From the NCBI GenBank assembly GCA_037974335.1, contig CM075760.1, forward strand, positions 61,448,515-61,512,514: 64,000 nt of DNA, read 5' to 3'. The notes beneath the pieces were generated by a model. That model did not search any database, was not told where the DNA came from, and saw only the letters and a list, made by a program, of their open reading frames with translations. Below, piece by piece: positions 10,621 through 21,081 of the stretch. Position 1 is the stretch's first letter, and the number at the start of each line of letters is the position of its first letter. The position numbers were made by a program, and so were the translations under genes. The DNA comes from Prionace glauca (lineage: Eukaryota > Chordata > Chondrichthyes > Carcharhiniformes > Carcharhinidae).

Positions 10621-10966
10621 AAGTCATAGAATCCTAACAGTCCAGAAGGTAGTCATTCAACCCATCAAGTCTGCACTAAGTCTCTCTTACAGATTCCATA
10701 ACCAGACCTTTCACCCACCCTATTACCATAACCCTGCACACTTTCCATGGCTCATCCATCTAATCTGCACATCCTGGGACACTAAGAGGGAACTTAGCAT
10801 TGCAAATCCAGCTAACCTGGACACCTTTGGTCCGTGGGTAGAAGTTGGAGCACCCACAGGAAGTTTATGCAAACATGGGAAGAATGTGCAAAATCTACAA
10901 ACACTTACCCAAGTCCAGAATTGAACCCAGGTCTCTGCTAACCACTGGTCCAATGTGCTACCCTAT
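10621..10966 (-). repeat. tRNA-derived SINE with V-SINE-like core
   Basis: Minus-orientation copy. The complement ends in the tRNA-like head (TTGAACCCAGGTCTCTGCTA is the reverse of the B box region), then a degraded core (GGAGCACCCACAGGAAGTTTATGC). The same architecture is seen at 13,596, 31,062, 32,040, 33,067 and 56,740. Confidence 0.7.
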
Positions 10967-11206
10967 AATTGAGGCCAAAATATTGTTTGATTTAAAGAAG
11001 AAATTAGATATAGCTCATGGGACTAAAAGAATCAAGAGAAATGGCAGGAAGAGGGGATCAGGATATTGAATTCGATGATCAGCCATGATCTAGATGAATG
11101 ATAGAGCAGGTTTGAAAGGCCGAATGGCCTGTTCCTGCTTTTGGTTTCTTTGTTCTATGTGCCAGCATTCCGTCCAGTGGCACAGTGGTTAGCATTGGTG
11201 CCTCAC
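10967..11206 (+). repeat. LINE 3' end followed by a SINE head scrap
   Basis: A LINE 3' terminus (GATTTAAAGAAGAAATTAGA, then GAATGGCCTGTTCCTGCTTT and a TTCTTTGTTCTATG tail at 11,160) is followed at about 11,175 by GTGGCACAGTGGTTAGCATT, the start of a SINE tRNA-like head that breaks off. Confidence 0.6.
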
Positions 11207-11951
11207 AAAAACAAATACACAAGATCTTTTGAATATGCTAGAATATGACTGACAGTTTGACAACAGAGTCAAGAGCATCAGGAGCAAACAATATCCTAGG
11301 AAATGTAGAAGAATGTGACAAAGATCACGAGTGGGTTATTGATAGGTTTTCCAAAGAGATTCAGAAAGGAAACAGCGAGTTGGAAAAAGTCCAGAATAAG
11401 TTAATCTACATTAAGTTACATTGGAAACCTTACGGCTGAGTACAAAATATAAAAAGCAAAGGGTACTGGTGGATAAGCTGCAGAATGGAAATAATTACTG
11501 GCAGGAGAACACGCCTGCCCTGGACAATCAATTACGTGGAATAAGGGATAGATGATAAGGTGAGTGGTGCTCAGAAAAAAAACTACTGCTGTTAGGCCAA
11601 ATTCTGGAACAAGATATTTATCTACAATCAGAAAATATCAGATCAAGTGAAGAGTTTGAAGTTGCCATGGGAACTTTGAGGAAGTGAATTTAGCCACAAA
11701 GAGACACCTCCCTGAAGCAGAACCAAACTGAGCTAAAATCAAACAACCTGAGACACAAACCTGTCACCAGTGAGTAAATGTAGTTGTTATCTCCAAAACC
11801 AGGATCACTGAAAATGCTCCTCCCCCTCTCCTTTCCCTCTCCTGTGTGACAAGGGAATGCTGGTGTGTGAGATTAGCCATGACATCTGCACCGTCATGAT
11901 CCACAACACTTACTCCAAATTTATTTGCCCAATTGAAGGAATACTGTACAT
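11207..11951. other. Unannotated intergenic DNA
   Basis: No motif-bearing frame, RNA gene or recognised repeat. The 64-codon frame at 11,245-11,439 has no supporting signal. Confidence 0.45.
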
Positions 11952-12198
11952 TTGAGTAAAGTGTGAATCTCTGGAATTCTCTGCCCGTTGAAGTGGTGGA
12001 GGCTGCCTCGCTAAATATTTTTAAGAAACGGGTTGATGGGTTTTTGATAAGAGAAGGGATTAAGGGTTATGGGGAGAGGGCGGGAAGGTGGAACTGAGCC
12101 ACGACAGATCAGCCATGATCTTATTGAATGGCGGGGCAGGCTCGAAGGGCCAGATGGCCTACTCCTGCTCCTATTTCTTATGTTCTTATGTTCTTAAA
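11952..12198 (+). mobile_element. LINE A3, 3' end only
   Basis: The only + strand family A copy here. It reads LWNSLPVEVVEAASLNIFKK in one frame and ends in the 3' tail TTCTTATGTTCTTATGTTCTT. It is strongly 5' truncated (about 250 bases) and very close to the A2/A7 sequence, so it is young. Confidence 0.85.
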
Positions 12199-13595
12199 CC
12201 AGGGTGTTATTTGGAAGCATCATGGATTCAAAGAATTAGCTTGGAATGGGAATAAAAATGAATTTAATTTGAATGGCCATGAGTTTCAGTTTGAAATAAA
12301 TTCAAACTGTACTAAAATGTGAAAGGGATGTATTTGGTTTTGAAATTATATCGTTCAAGGTAAGAATTGTGAAGGCCAGTTTGTTCCCAAAACATAAAGA
12401 TAAGGCTGCAGTTTGGCAGCAAACCAGTTTCAACTTTCCAAAATATTTGAGTTAAAATTGTTGAGATTGGTCAACAAGACATTCCACAAAGTGTTTCTTT
12501 CAACTTTGATTAAGTAGCAAATATTGGAAATTGAAATTGGCATTTAAAAAAAGATAGACAAACGAATTGAAATTTAATTGTTATAAATCTCCACACACCT
12601 TTGTTTTCTTTAATGTAACTTATGATTGGACATATTAATTCACTGGCATCTTGGCCAGAGCCAAATGGATTGGTTATGTTTTTTTCAAACAGGTGATGCT
12701 GGTCCCCAGCTCCCAGTGAAGTTAGCAGTTTTGAGAATTAAAGCAGAGAACAAGACTTTACCTTTCAGAAAACTACCAAGCCTGCTTTTAATATTGGAAT
12801 TGATAAATACCTGATATGAATTGTTATTTCAAGCATTTAAAATGGAAATTACCTGATGCTTAAGGGAAATAACAATGCTGATAATGCCTTGAATCAAACA
12901 GAAATATTCAGTTTCTGTTTACAGACATTATGAGAATATTTCATGATTTATTTGACTCTAAACATCCTCCAGAACTCCTGAAAGTATAGTTTAAAGCAAA
13001 ACATACATTGGAGTGTTTATGAGCATTTGAGTAAAAGTGAAGTCTAGATGAGATGAATGAGTGACAGGTTTTTCTTGGAGATATTTGTTTCTTTGCATAT
13101 GAACTATTTGAGAGAATTGAATTTGATCATCTGGATACCATTTGAGACATTGGGACTGTAGAGGAGGAAGTAAGCAAAGACATTGAGATGAAGAACTCCT
13201 TTAACACTCACTTTTGACTTCCCTCTGAAGATTCTGACAGAATTATTGAATAGTGCATCCTTTGTAAGACAGTGGAATTCAGGATGATGAAAATGACTGA
13301 TAAAATACACAGTACAGTCCCAAAAAACCTGATTAACCTTCCACATATGCAAAACATTGATTTGGGGGGAGGGCAGAGAGATGCAAATAAGCAGGACAAA
13401 GAACACCGTTTACAATAAAATGAGTGACAACATTTAGCAGGGAGGGAAAATGTGTGAAGATGGCTTATGAAGGTGAGACTCCAACAGAGCGTTAAAGAAG
13501 GAATTCGAAGACTGATGTGAGATTGCAGAAGTAGTCTGTAAACTGGGAATGAACTAACATCTGAAATTACACAGTGCAGCTGCACTGAAGAATGA
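12199..13595. other. Unannotated AT-rich DNA
   Basis: About 1.4 kb with no recognised gene, RNA or repeat. Short frames at 12,626-12,814 and 13,208-13,636 (-) show no domain or repeat signature. Confidence 0.45.
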
Positions 13596-13923
13596 AGGGT
13601 GGCACGGTAGCACAATGGAGAGCATTGCTGCCTCATGGCACCAGTGATCCGGGTTCAATTATGGCCTTGAGTGAGTGACTGTGCGGAGTTTTCAAGTTCT
13701 CCCCAAGTCTGCATGGGTTTCCTCTGGGTGCTCTAGTTTCCTCCGACAGTCCAAAGATGTGTGCACTTGTTTGATTGGCCATGGTAAATTGCACCTTAGA
13801 ATCAGGGGGACGAGCAGGGTAAATAAGTGGTGTTATGGGGATAGGATCTGGATGAGATTGTGGTCAATGTAGACTCGATGGGCCAAATGGTCTCATTCTG
13901 CATTGCAATGATTCTCGGATTCT
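13596..13923 (+). repeat. tRNA-derived SINE, nearly full length
   Basis: Starts with a tRNA-like head (GGCACGGTAGCACAATGGAG, then B box GGGTTCAATTA), continues with the conserved core CTGCATGGGTTTCCTCTGGG and CCTCCGACAGTCCAAAGATG, and ends with GACTCGATGGGCCAAATGGT and a TGATTCT tail. The core phrase is what I know from V-SINE-type elements such as HE1; the family assignment is from memory. Confidence 0.75.
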
Positions 13924-14955
13924 AATGGAACTTGCTCAGCTACTTGACAAACAGCCTGGCATAAAATGGTAATATGACCTGAAAAGTGAGAAATTATTTT
14001 GAAATGATAAAGGTACTGACACATATTCCATAGATAAACTGACAATATTAAAGTAAATGGAATTTTGGATTGGGGCAAATGAAGGCGAGGGACAAATAAT
14101 ACTTAATAAGAATTAATTACAAGATGGATACTGGTGAAGGGACAGCTTGTGAATTTTATTAAGTCTATGCAATTTATACAGCAATTATATGTTATCACTG
14201 CTTTTATATCCAATTATACCACTTCAATTATATCTAAAATTAGTTGTGAGAAGAAGATTGCAAAGGGAAAGGAAGTTGGCTACCTTGGACTGGGCCAATA
14301 ACCAAAAGGGGGCAAATGTCAGAATGAATGAATAGATTTAGTAAAAGGGATGATAGATGTATTAGAGTAAAATCACTTGTTCGTCAACTGCTCCACATCA
14401 AGGTTCTAATATCAACAAGGCTGTTTACTTGTTTGAGGAACAAACAGTTTCTAGCTGACAGGCAAATTTTTGGGGTGAGGATTCAATAATAAACCTGCAT
14501 AGGCAAGATCGGAATTGTAGAACTAAAATTTCGGTCTTGCCTCCGTAGATTAATTAAGTATGTTCTCTTCAAGGGGTGAGGGATGGGAGAGTGCAGGGGT
14601 GGAAAAGTAAGATGTAGGTGAGGGCGATTTGGAGAGCGGGTGGGGGGAGGGGTGGCCCGGAGAGGAGGCGTTGTCGGGGTAAGCGGGACAGGGTATGTTC
14701 TTATGACATGGTAAAGAGAAGATGGAGATAATAGGAGGGACGAAGAGGCGAGGGGTGTGAGGAGGAGAGAGGAGGTGAGGTGGAAGGGCAGAGGGAGGTG
14801 AGGGAAGGGCGTGTTGAGGGGGGTATATGTCAAATTAAGGACTAAGTCCCAGGAGTTTGGAGATGAACTCTTTCCACATGAAGTGAACAAACTGCTAAGG
14901 GAACTTCTCAATCCAATACAATGACTCCCCCACATGTCCTGCGTGTCAGGGCGGG
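13924..14955. other. Unannotated DNA with purine-rich tract
   Basis: No gene seen. Position 14,560-14,830 is strongly G/A biased (GGGGGGAGGGGTGGCC, GAGGAGAGAGGAGGTGAGG). It creates a long proline/serine-rich open frame on the minus strand that is a composition artefact. Confidence 0.45.
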
Positions 14956-15089
14956 GTCGCTATGCTCCTCACCCGCACTTTCCATCCCAATCCCAGGAGT
15001 TTGGTGTCTGGGCTCCGGATGAGTAATGGCGGCGATAGCTCCCACAATCCCTCGCGTGTCGGAGACCGCTATATCAGCTGCACAGGCGG

Positions 15090-15260
15090 GTGGCCCGGGA
15101 CTGCGCATGTCCAAGGGAAGGGTAAGCTGCGCATGTGCGGAAGCCACCGTGTTAACCAATGGAAAACGTTGGAGGACCGGAAGGACTCTGGTCGTCCAGC
15201 CAATCAGAGTGAACTTCAGAAAAGCTCAAACTTCCTCCGCTCTGTAACTTCTTTTCTCCC
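15090..15260 (+). promoter_or_regulatory. Candidate promoter of the 16.4 kb ZNF gene
   Basis: GC-rich segment with NRF1-like ACTGCGCATG (15,102) and CTGCGCATGTGCGG (15,127), a CCAAT box in AACCAATGG (15,155) and a second in CCAGCCAATCAGAG (15,195). The stretch between the CCAAT boxes (GTTGGAGGACCGG) is the unit shared with the other ZNF promoters. No TATA box. Exon 1 would follow at about 15,200-15,245; a weak possible donor is CTGTAACT at 15,243, aligned to the better donor at 19,377. Confidence 0.6.
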
Positions 15261-15554
15261 CCTCTCCATTTCTTTTCTCACTGTGGGGGAAACTGGGGAC
15301 TTGCAGCAACTAAAGAGAAAGGAAATGAATAAAGGGAGGCTGCTGACTCTGGAAAGGTTGGTCCAGGTCTCTCTCTCTCTCTCTGGAAGACATTGACATC
15401 CTTTACTCCCTGTGAGGGAAGGGACTCACTCTGCTCTGCGGAGACGGCTTCAGATTGCTCTGTTGCCTTAAAAAACTTTTATTAGTAAAAGATTTGATTT
15501 TGCCGGACTTTTCTTGATTAGTTGATGCACTTTGGGGAAAGCGATCAAGAGAAG

Positions 15555-15800
15555 TTCGAAGGCTTTTGAGAGGGATTTCTTCACTCAAGGATGTGGTCAA
15601 GTTTTGGAATTATCAATTCCTCAGCCATCAAGCCTTTTCAGCAGAGAGACTGATTGGTTTCTAGACATTGAAGATATCAAGGGATATGGGTTTAGTGTGG
15701 GGAGAATGATACTGAAGTCGATGAGCCAATTACCTAATTGAATGCTTTAAAAGGCTTGATGGGCCAAATGGCTGACTGCAGCTCCCATTTGTTATGGTCT
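15555..15800 (+). repeat. LINE 3' fragment in ZNF intron
   Basis: Degraded LINE 3' end: GGGATTTCTTCACTCAAGGA, then GGGATATGGGTTTAGTGTGG and GATGGGCCAAATGGCTGACTGC, ending in TTTGTTATGGTCT. It sits in the predicted intron upstream of the acceptor at 16,043. Confidence 0.55.
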
Positions 15801-16043
15801 CTGTATCCAGGATAGGAAGCAGAGAGCATGGATCTGTGAATCAGCCTCAACCAGCACCTTCAGGAGAATTGGGAGGGTGAATGTTAGATACAGCAGAGTG
15901 AGAATAGAGGGAGAGTGTAATGGAAAGAGATTTACAGATTTTGGGAATTGAGAGAGGAAAGAATGTTCCATAGAAACTAGAATTGTGGTTCTCAATTTCT
16001 ATCCTGTACTGACACTGATGGATTTTGTGAACTTGTTTTACAG

Positions 16044-16395
16044 CTTATTGAAAGAGGAATCACAGACCAAAATCTCAAACGTCACATCTAGATCTGATAA
16101 GAGTCATATTCCTTGGGACCTGAATAACATTGCCCTTTGAATTTAGAAGGAGAATTGGTTGTCTGGTCTGTCAATTTGAAAAGATTTCAAACATCAGCGG
16201 GACTGGAAAAGTACCAATACACTGCCACACTCAAGTGAGTGTGTTCCAGTGCACTGACTAAAGTGTTTTAACCGGTTAGACAGCCTGAATAATTATCACA
16301 CCATTTCCGGCGGAGAGCGGCTGTACTCGGATTGTGTGTGTGGACGAGATTTCAACTGATTGTCCATCGAAGAAAGAGGCAAGGACACCTGCACC
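16044..16395 (+). other. 5' UTR portion of finger exon (acceptor at 16,043)
   Basis: The acceptor reads TTGTGAACTTGTTTTACAG ending at 16,043, the same intron end as in the paralogues (21,330 and 28,722). The following 350 bases are untranslated: an in-frame TGA at 16,357-16,359 separates any upstream exon from the finger ORF. The stretch includes the block TCAGCGGGACTGGAAAAG, shared by the ZNF loci. Confidence 0.65.
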
Positions 16396-17154
16396 ATGGA
16401 GAAACCATGGAAATGTGCAGACTGTGGAAAGAGATATGGAGCCCCATCTCAGCTGGAAGCTCATCAATGCAGCCACACTGGGGAGAGGCCATTCACCTGC
16501 TCTCAGTGTAGAAAGGGATTCACTCAGTCATCCAACCTGCGGAAACACCAACGAGTTCACACTGGGGAGAGGCCATTTGCCTGCTCTCAGTGTGGGAAGG
16601 AGTTCAGTCATTTATTCAACATGCGGACACACCAGCGAGTTCATACTGGGGAGAGGCCATTCACCTGCCCTCGGTGTGAGAAAGGATTCAGTCAGTTATG
16701 TGATCGGCAGTCACATCAGCGAATTCACACTGGGGAGAGGCCATTCACCTGCTCTCAGTGTGGGAAGGAATTTAGTCATTCATTCAACCTGCAGACACAC
16801 CAGCGAGTTCACACTGGGGAGAGGCCATTCACTTGCTCTCAGTGCAAGAAGGGATTCACTGACTCATCCAGCCTGAGGAGGCACCAGCGAATTCACACTG
16901 GGGAGAGGCCATTTACCTGCCCTCAGTGTGAGAAGGGATTCACTGACTCATCCAGCCTGCAGAGACATCAGAGAGTTCACACTGGGGAGAGGCCATTCAC
17001 CTGCTGTCAGTGTGGGAAGGGATTCACTGACTCATCCAGCTTGCGGCGACACCAGGAAGTTCACACTGGGGAGAGGCCGTTCACCTGCTCTGAGTGTGGG
17101 AAAGGATTAAGAATTTTGTCCGCCCTGCTGAGACACCAACAAGTTCATGAGTGA
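16396..17154 (+). CDS. Finger-only C2H2 zinc-finger protein, 9 fingers
   Basis: Predicted 252-residue nuclear DNA-binding protein made only of nine tandem C2H2 fingers with TGERPF linkers, ending one residue after the last histidine (QQVHE). All fingers keep both cysteines and both histidines. Helix residues -1 to 6 read APSQLEA, QSSNLRK, HLFNMRT, QLCDRQS, HSFNLQT, DSSSLRR, DSSSLQR, DSSSLRR, ILSALLR; fingers 6-8 have the same specificity residues, which suggests recent finger duplication. I chose the ATG at 16,396 in GCACCATGG. The frame is open a little further upstream to 16,360, but only a TTG is available there, after an in-frame TGA. No KRAB, SCAN, BTB or SET domain can be joined in frame. 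Promoter near 15.1 kb; intron about 15.25-16.04 kb. Likely a lineage-specific transcriptional regulator; targets unknown. Confidence 0.88.
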   Translation: MEKPWKCADCGKRYGAPSQLEAHQCSHTGERPFTCSQCRKGFTQSSNLRKHQRVHTGERPFACSQCGKEFSHLFNMRTHQRVHTGERPFTCPRCEKGFSQLCDRQSHQRIHTGERPFTCSQCGKEFSHSFNLQTHQRVHTGERPFTCSQCKKGFTDSSSLRRHQRIHTGERPFTCPQCEKGFTDSSSLQRHQRVHTGERPFTCCQCGKGFTDSSSLRRHQEVHTGERPFTCSECGKGLRILSALLRHQQVHE

Positions 17155-17261
17155 TTCCAGGGGTTCAATTCTACAATTATTGTTTCTGCTCTCAGTTACA
17201 TCAAGGACTGCATTTTGTTCATTCTTACAGTTGGTCATTGGGGAGGGGCAGAGGGTGACTT

Positions 17262-17505
17262 TAAGAACATATGAACAGAAGAACTAGGAGCAGGAGTAGG
17301 CCATCTGGCCCCTTGAGCCTGCTCTGCCATTCAGTAAGATCATGGCTGTTCTTTTTGTGGGCTCAACTCCACTTACCTGCCTGCTCAGCATCGCCCTTAA
17401 TCCCTTTACTGTTAAAAATTTATCTAATCTTGCCTTAAAAATATTCAGTGAGGTAGCCTCAACTGCTCACTGTGCAGGGAATTCCACAGATTCACAACCT
17501 TCTGC
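17262..17505 (-). repeat. Old family A-related LINE 3' end
   Basis: Minus-strand LINE 3' fragment beginning with AAGAACATATGAACAGAAG and ending within the LWNSL-like block near 17,500. It is clearly related to LINE A but more diverged than A1-A7. Confidence 0.75.
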
Positions 17506-18630
17506 TGGACTGGCTGGTCTCACAACTTTGCCTCCAGTGGGTTGATGCTCTTTGAGTCTTGTTGCAAATACCTGGTTTCAAATTTTACAAGGATCACAGA
17601 GTGACAGGGAATTCGGAAGTTCAGAGCTATTTAGTCACCATTTCTGTTTGAAACCCCCCAAATGCCCATCCAATTTCCTTTGTGATTGTTTATTGTCTCC
17701 ATTACCTCCACTGTCATTGGCTGCCAGTTCCAGGTCATTACAATTTGCTATGTCAAAATATTCTTCCTCACATCCTCCCCCTGCATCTCTGGTCCAAAAC
17801 CTTAAATCTGTGTCCCCCCCATCCTTGTCCCATCAGCTAATGGGAGCAGCTTTTCTTTATCCACCTTATCTAAACCTGTCAGAATTTTGCCCACCTCTAT
17901 CAAATCTCTCCCCAACCTCCTTTGCTTCAAGGAGAACAACACCAGCTTGACATTGACAATAAAGAACAAACTAACAGAATATGTTAATACTTGAAATCAA
18001 AATTGGAATATTTGAATTTTGTTTTAAAGATATTGTGAATATATTGTTCTGTACAATAAAGAGATTTGAATAACTCACCTTGGGTGTGGTTGAATGAAAT
18101 GTATCAGTCTGGTATCCACCAACAGTCTTGAGGAAATCTGGAATGAGTGGCTGGAAATACCTCCCTAATAACACTGTGGGTGTACTTACATATCAGGCAT
18201 TGTAGTAGTTCAAAATGGCAGTGTGGGGGTTGACAGTGGCCAAGACTGCTTTATACAGGCACATATAACTGAAGGACTGCAGATTGAATGTGAGACATGA
18301 TGGGACTGGACTATCTCGACCACATTCCTGTGACTGCTCAGATTGTGCTACAATGAACCATTAAAGCTGCTTGGCAGGGTCCTTGACAGAGGACCGGGTG
18401 AGAATATTTACTTAGAATGAGTTAAAATTAAACTTATTCCAGGACTGGCTGGTGTTCAGCAGTTGAGATACCGGAACCTGCAGTCAATCAACAAACAGTG
18501 GTAGGTAGTTGGTTAAGAAGTAGTGTTTTCAGCCATTGTTTAAATTATTTCATCATAAGAACTGTGAGGACTTGCAACCTAATAGTTGATGAAGTGATGG
18601 TATACTCCAAACAGCACTGCACTGAAAAAG
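17505..18630 (+). repeat. Segmental duplication, copy 2 (ZNF 3' flank)
   Basis: Aligns with 1-1,150 from TGCTGGACTGGCTGGTCTC onward, including a shared LINE fragment (17,640-17,945, minus) and the AATAAA near 17,959. It shows that the ZNF gene and its 3' flank duplicated together. Confidence 0.7.
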
Positions 18631-18800
18631 GGGTCAGACCAAGAAATAAAGTTTTTTCAGGCATTATTTAAATTATTTCATCATAAATTTGTGATAAGAG
18701 CCGTGAAGGACTTGTAACCCAACAGCCAGTGAATTAACAGTGTGCTCCAAGTTGCACTGCTACAATGCTGAAAAGGGGATCTGCGCTGAAAAGGGGATCT
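18490..18800 (+). repeat. Imperfect tandem repeat, about 140-base unit
   Basis: Two units sharing CATTGTTTAAATTATTTCATC (18,533 and 18,662), CCAGTGAATTA/TTGATGAAGTG and ACTGAAAA(A)GGGG. A third, partial unit follows (18,790-18,845). Copy 1 of the segmental duplication has a single unit (about 1,005-1,150), so the tandem growth came later. A 20-base scrap, CTGAAAAGGGGATCTG, is itself doubled at 18,767-18,800. Confidence 0.6.
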
Positions 18801-18889
18801 GACCAACAAGTGGTGACCTCAGACATTGTTTAAATTACATCATCACTGGCCAACTTCCGCTTTGTGACGTCACAGCGGAGCCATAATTG

Positions 18890-19376
18890 AAATAATCAAT
18901 AGGAATCACTGCTCCGCAGTGACGGCTGCGGGTCCCAGTGCGCGGGCCGGGCCTGCGCGGACCTGGGAGCCCCGCCCCCACCCATTGTTCCCCTCCTCGA
19001 GCTAAGGTTTCCAGTCAAGCGGCAGAAGCCGCTCGGTCATCTCCCCTCCCCCACGGCCCGGGACTGCGCATGTCCAAGGGAGAGGGGAATCTGTGCAAGT
19101 TCCGGGGGAAGAGCCCACCCTCTGACCTTCACTTTGAATTGTTGACCAATGGGAAGAGTTGGAGGACCGGAAGGACTGTGGGTTGGACTAAAACCTGGTG
19201 TTGTCAGACTTTTTACTGTGTTTACGCCAGTCCAACGCCGGCACACCCACATCATGCCCTCCAGGCAATCAGAGCGCGAGCTTTGTGACAATGCAGATTG
19301 AACTTCAGACAGACTGAAATTTCCTCTTTTGTTGGTCAGTTGGATAACAAGCCATACCTAAAAGAAGCCAACATCT
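18890..19376 (+). promoter_or_regulatory. Promoter and exon 1 of the 21.6 kb ZNF locus
   Basis: GC-rich block with ACTGCGCATG (19,063), CCAAT box in GACCAATGGG (19,143) and GTTGGAGGACCGGAAGGACT, the unit shared with 15.1 kb. A Penelope-like 3' tip (19,190-19,256, GTTGGACTAAAACCTGG) splits the unit; beyond it the second box is degraded to GCAATCAGAG. A good splice donor, ATCT/GTGAGTAA, lies at 19,376/19,377 and fits the acceptor at 21,330, giving an intron of about 1.95 kb. The locus downstream is a pseudogene. Confidence 0.6.
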
Positions 19377-19573
19377 GTGAGTAAAATACTTTCTTTTTTC
19401 CCCCTTTCTGTTTCTTCTCATTCTGGGGGAAAGGGAGTGAATCTAGGGAGGTTGTAGACTCTTGAAAGTTTGGCCCAGCTCTGTCAATCAGCCTATGGAG
19501 GCTCAATATTATATCCAGCAGAATGAGAATGGAGGGAGAGTTATTTTTTCTTCATTCATGAGACATGAGCAGG

Positions 19574-19667
19574 CTGGCTTTTGCTACCAAATGAACCTGT
19601 TGGACTTTTAACCTGGTGTTGTGAATTGTCTTACTGTATTTACCCCAGTCCAACGCCAACATCTCCA
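19574..19667 (+). repeat. Penelope-like 3' tip
   Basis: GCTACCAAATGAACCTGTTGG, then ACTTTTAACCTGGTGTTG and ACCCCAGTCCAACGCC. This is the same 3' terminal sequence that ends the Penelope-like element at 24,812. Directly followed by a SINE body. Confidence 0.55.
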
Positions 19668-19898
19668 CATCATCGCTGGCTGGCCAGCATTTATTACCCA
19701 TCCCTCAGTGCCCTTGAACCAATTGGTTTACTGGGGTGTTTCAGAGGGTAATGTGAATCAGCACATTACTGTACCTTTGGTGTCACATGTTGGCCATGCC
19801 AGGTGAGGATGGCAGATTTCCTTCCCTAAAAAGCATTAGTGATGGGGTTTTCCACAATCAACAATAGTTTCACAATCATCAATAGATTCTTAATTCCA
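19668..19898 (-). repeat. tRNA-derived SINE, body (split by LINE C1)
   Basis: Same SINE family as 3,500-3,770 (GCTGGCTGGCCAGCATTTATT, then CAATCATCAATAGATTC). It stops at CTTAATTCCA, where LINE C1 begins; the head continues at 21,082-21,200. Confidence 0.75.
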
Positions 19899-21081
19899 CA
19901 TAGAACATAGAATATTACAGCACAAACAGGCCCTTCGGCCCTCGAGTTGCGCCGATCGCATCAACCCCACCAATCTATAGACCTATCTATAACCCCCAAT
20001 CCCATTAAACCCCATATACTCATCCAGAAGTCTTTTAAAAGATCCCAGCGAGTTCGCCTCCACCACCGACGACGGCAGCCGATTCCAATCACTCACCACC
20101 CTCTGAGTGAAAAACTTACCCCTAACATCACCTCTGTACTTCCCTCCCCGCACCTTAAATCTGTGTCCTCTCGTAGCGACCATTTCAACCCGGGGAAATA
20201 GCCTCTGAGAGTCCACCCTATCTATTCCTCTCAACATTTTATAAACTTCTATCAGGTCGCCTCTCAACCTTCGCCTCTCCAGGGAAAAGAGTCCCAGCTC
20301 CCTCAACCTATTTTCATAAGGCATGCCTCCCAGTCCAGGCAACATCCTTGTAAATCTCCTCTGCACCCTTTCAATAGCTTCTACGTCTTTCCTATAGTGA
20401 GGCGACCAGAACTGCGCACAGTACTCCAAATGAGGCCTGACGAGGGTCCTGTAAAGTTGCAGCATTACCTCCCGACTCCTAAACTCAATCCCTCGATTAA
20501 TGAAGGCCAGTACACCATACGCCTTCTTGACCACCTCCTCCACCTGCGAGGCCGATTTAAGAGTCCTGTGAACCCGGACCCCGAGATCCTTCTGCTCTTC
20601 AACGCTACTAAGACCCCTGCCCTTAATAGTGTACTCATTCATCCCGTTGGTTCTGCCGAAATGGACTACTACACATTTATCCGCGTTGAAGTCCATCTGC
20701 CACTTCTCCGCCCATTCCTGCATCCTATCTATGTCCTGCTGCAACTTTTGACATCCTTCCAGACCATCCACAACACCGCCGACCTTCGTGTCATCAGCGA
20801 ACTTGCTAACCCATCCCTCCACTTCCTCATCCAGGTCATTTATGAAAATGACAAACAACAAGGGTCCCAGAACAGATCCCTGGGGCACCCCACTGGTGAC
20901 TGACCTCCATTCCGAAAAAGACCCATCCACAACCACTCTCTGCCTTCTGCAGGCAAGCCAGTTCTGGATCCACAAGGCCAAAGGCCCTTGGATCCCATGC
21001 CCTCTCACCTTCTCAAGAAGTCTTGCATGGGGGACCTTATCAAAAGCCTTGCTGAAGTCCATGTACACTACGTTCACATGT
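19899..21081 (-). mobile_element. LINE C1 (CR1-like), 5'-truncated young copy
   Basis: Minus-strand family C LINE; 3' end at CATAGAACATAGAATATTACAG. Inserted in a SINE within the intron of the 21.6 kb ZNF pseudogene. It is about 1.2 kb and nearly identical to the overlapping part of LINE C2 (49,231-50,131), which lies in the opposite orientation. Confidence 0.9.
19983..21077 (-). CDS. LINE C1 ORF2 C-terminal RT, open
   Basis: A 364-residue open frame covering RT from motif A to the C-terminus: YMDFSKAFDKVPHARLLEKV at the start, [14 protein letters not shown], the catalytic FADDTKVGG, then RRFTRMLPGLGG, LGLFSLERRRLRGDLIEVYK and FFTQRVVSDWNRLPSSVVEA. The 5' truncation removes the endonuclease and the N-terminal half of RT, so it cannot act alone. 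The frame is undisturbed, which marks a recent insertion. The first methionine is arbitrary. It differs from the C2 protein at only about half a dozen positions by eye. Confidence 0.85.
   Translation of the reverse strand: MNVVYMDFSKAFDKVPHARLLEKVRGHGIQGPLALWIQNWLACRRQRVVVDGSFSEWRSVTSGVPQGSVLGPLLFVIFINDLDEEVEGWVSKFADDTKVGGVVDGLEGCQKLQQDIDRMQEWAEKWQMDFNADKCVVVHFGRTNGMNEYTIKGRGLSSVEEQKDLGVRVHRTLKSASQVEEVVKKAYGVLAFINRGIEFRSREVMLQLYRTLVRPHLEYCAQFWSPHYRKDVEAIERVQRRFTRMLPGLGGMPYENRLRELGLFSLERRRLRGDLIEVYKMLRGIDRVDSQRLFPRVEMVATRGHRFKVRGGKYRGDVRGKFFTQRVVSDWNRLPSSVVEANSLGSFKRLLDEYMGFNGIGGYR

Noticed and set aside
14560-14935. Proline/serine-rich 150-codon open frame on the minus strand
   Set aside because: It follows from a G/A-biased tract without stops on one strand; no start context, domain or paralogue.
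16360-16395. Starts upstream of the conserved ATG in ZNF genes (16,360; 29,000; 39,628)
   Set aside because: These positions are TTG codons, not ATG; the downstream GCACCATGG-type start is shared by the paralogues.
16334-16876. Long open frame overlapping the 9-finger gene in another frame (repeats of [10 protein letters not shown])
   Set aside because: It is the out-of-frame reading of the 84-base finger repeat. Every finger array here produces similar shadows (for example at 29,085, 36,950, 39,692 and 48,180).
16396-17154. Regular 84-base repeats that might be taken for satellite DNA or a CRISPR array
   Set aside because: The repeats are coding finger units with intact C2H2 spacing; there are no unique spacers.
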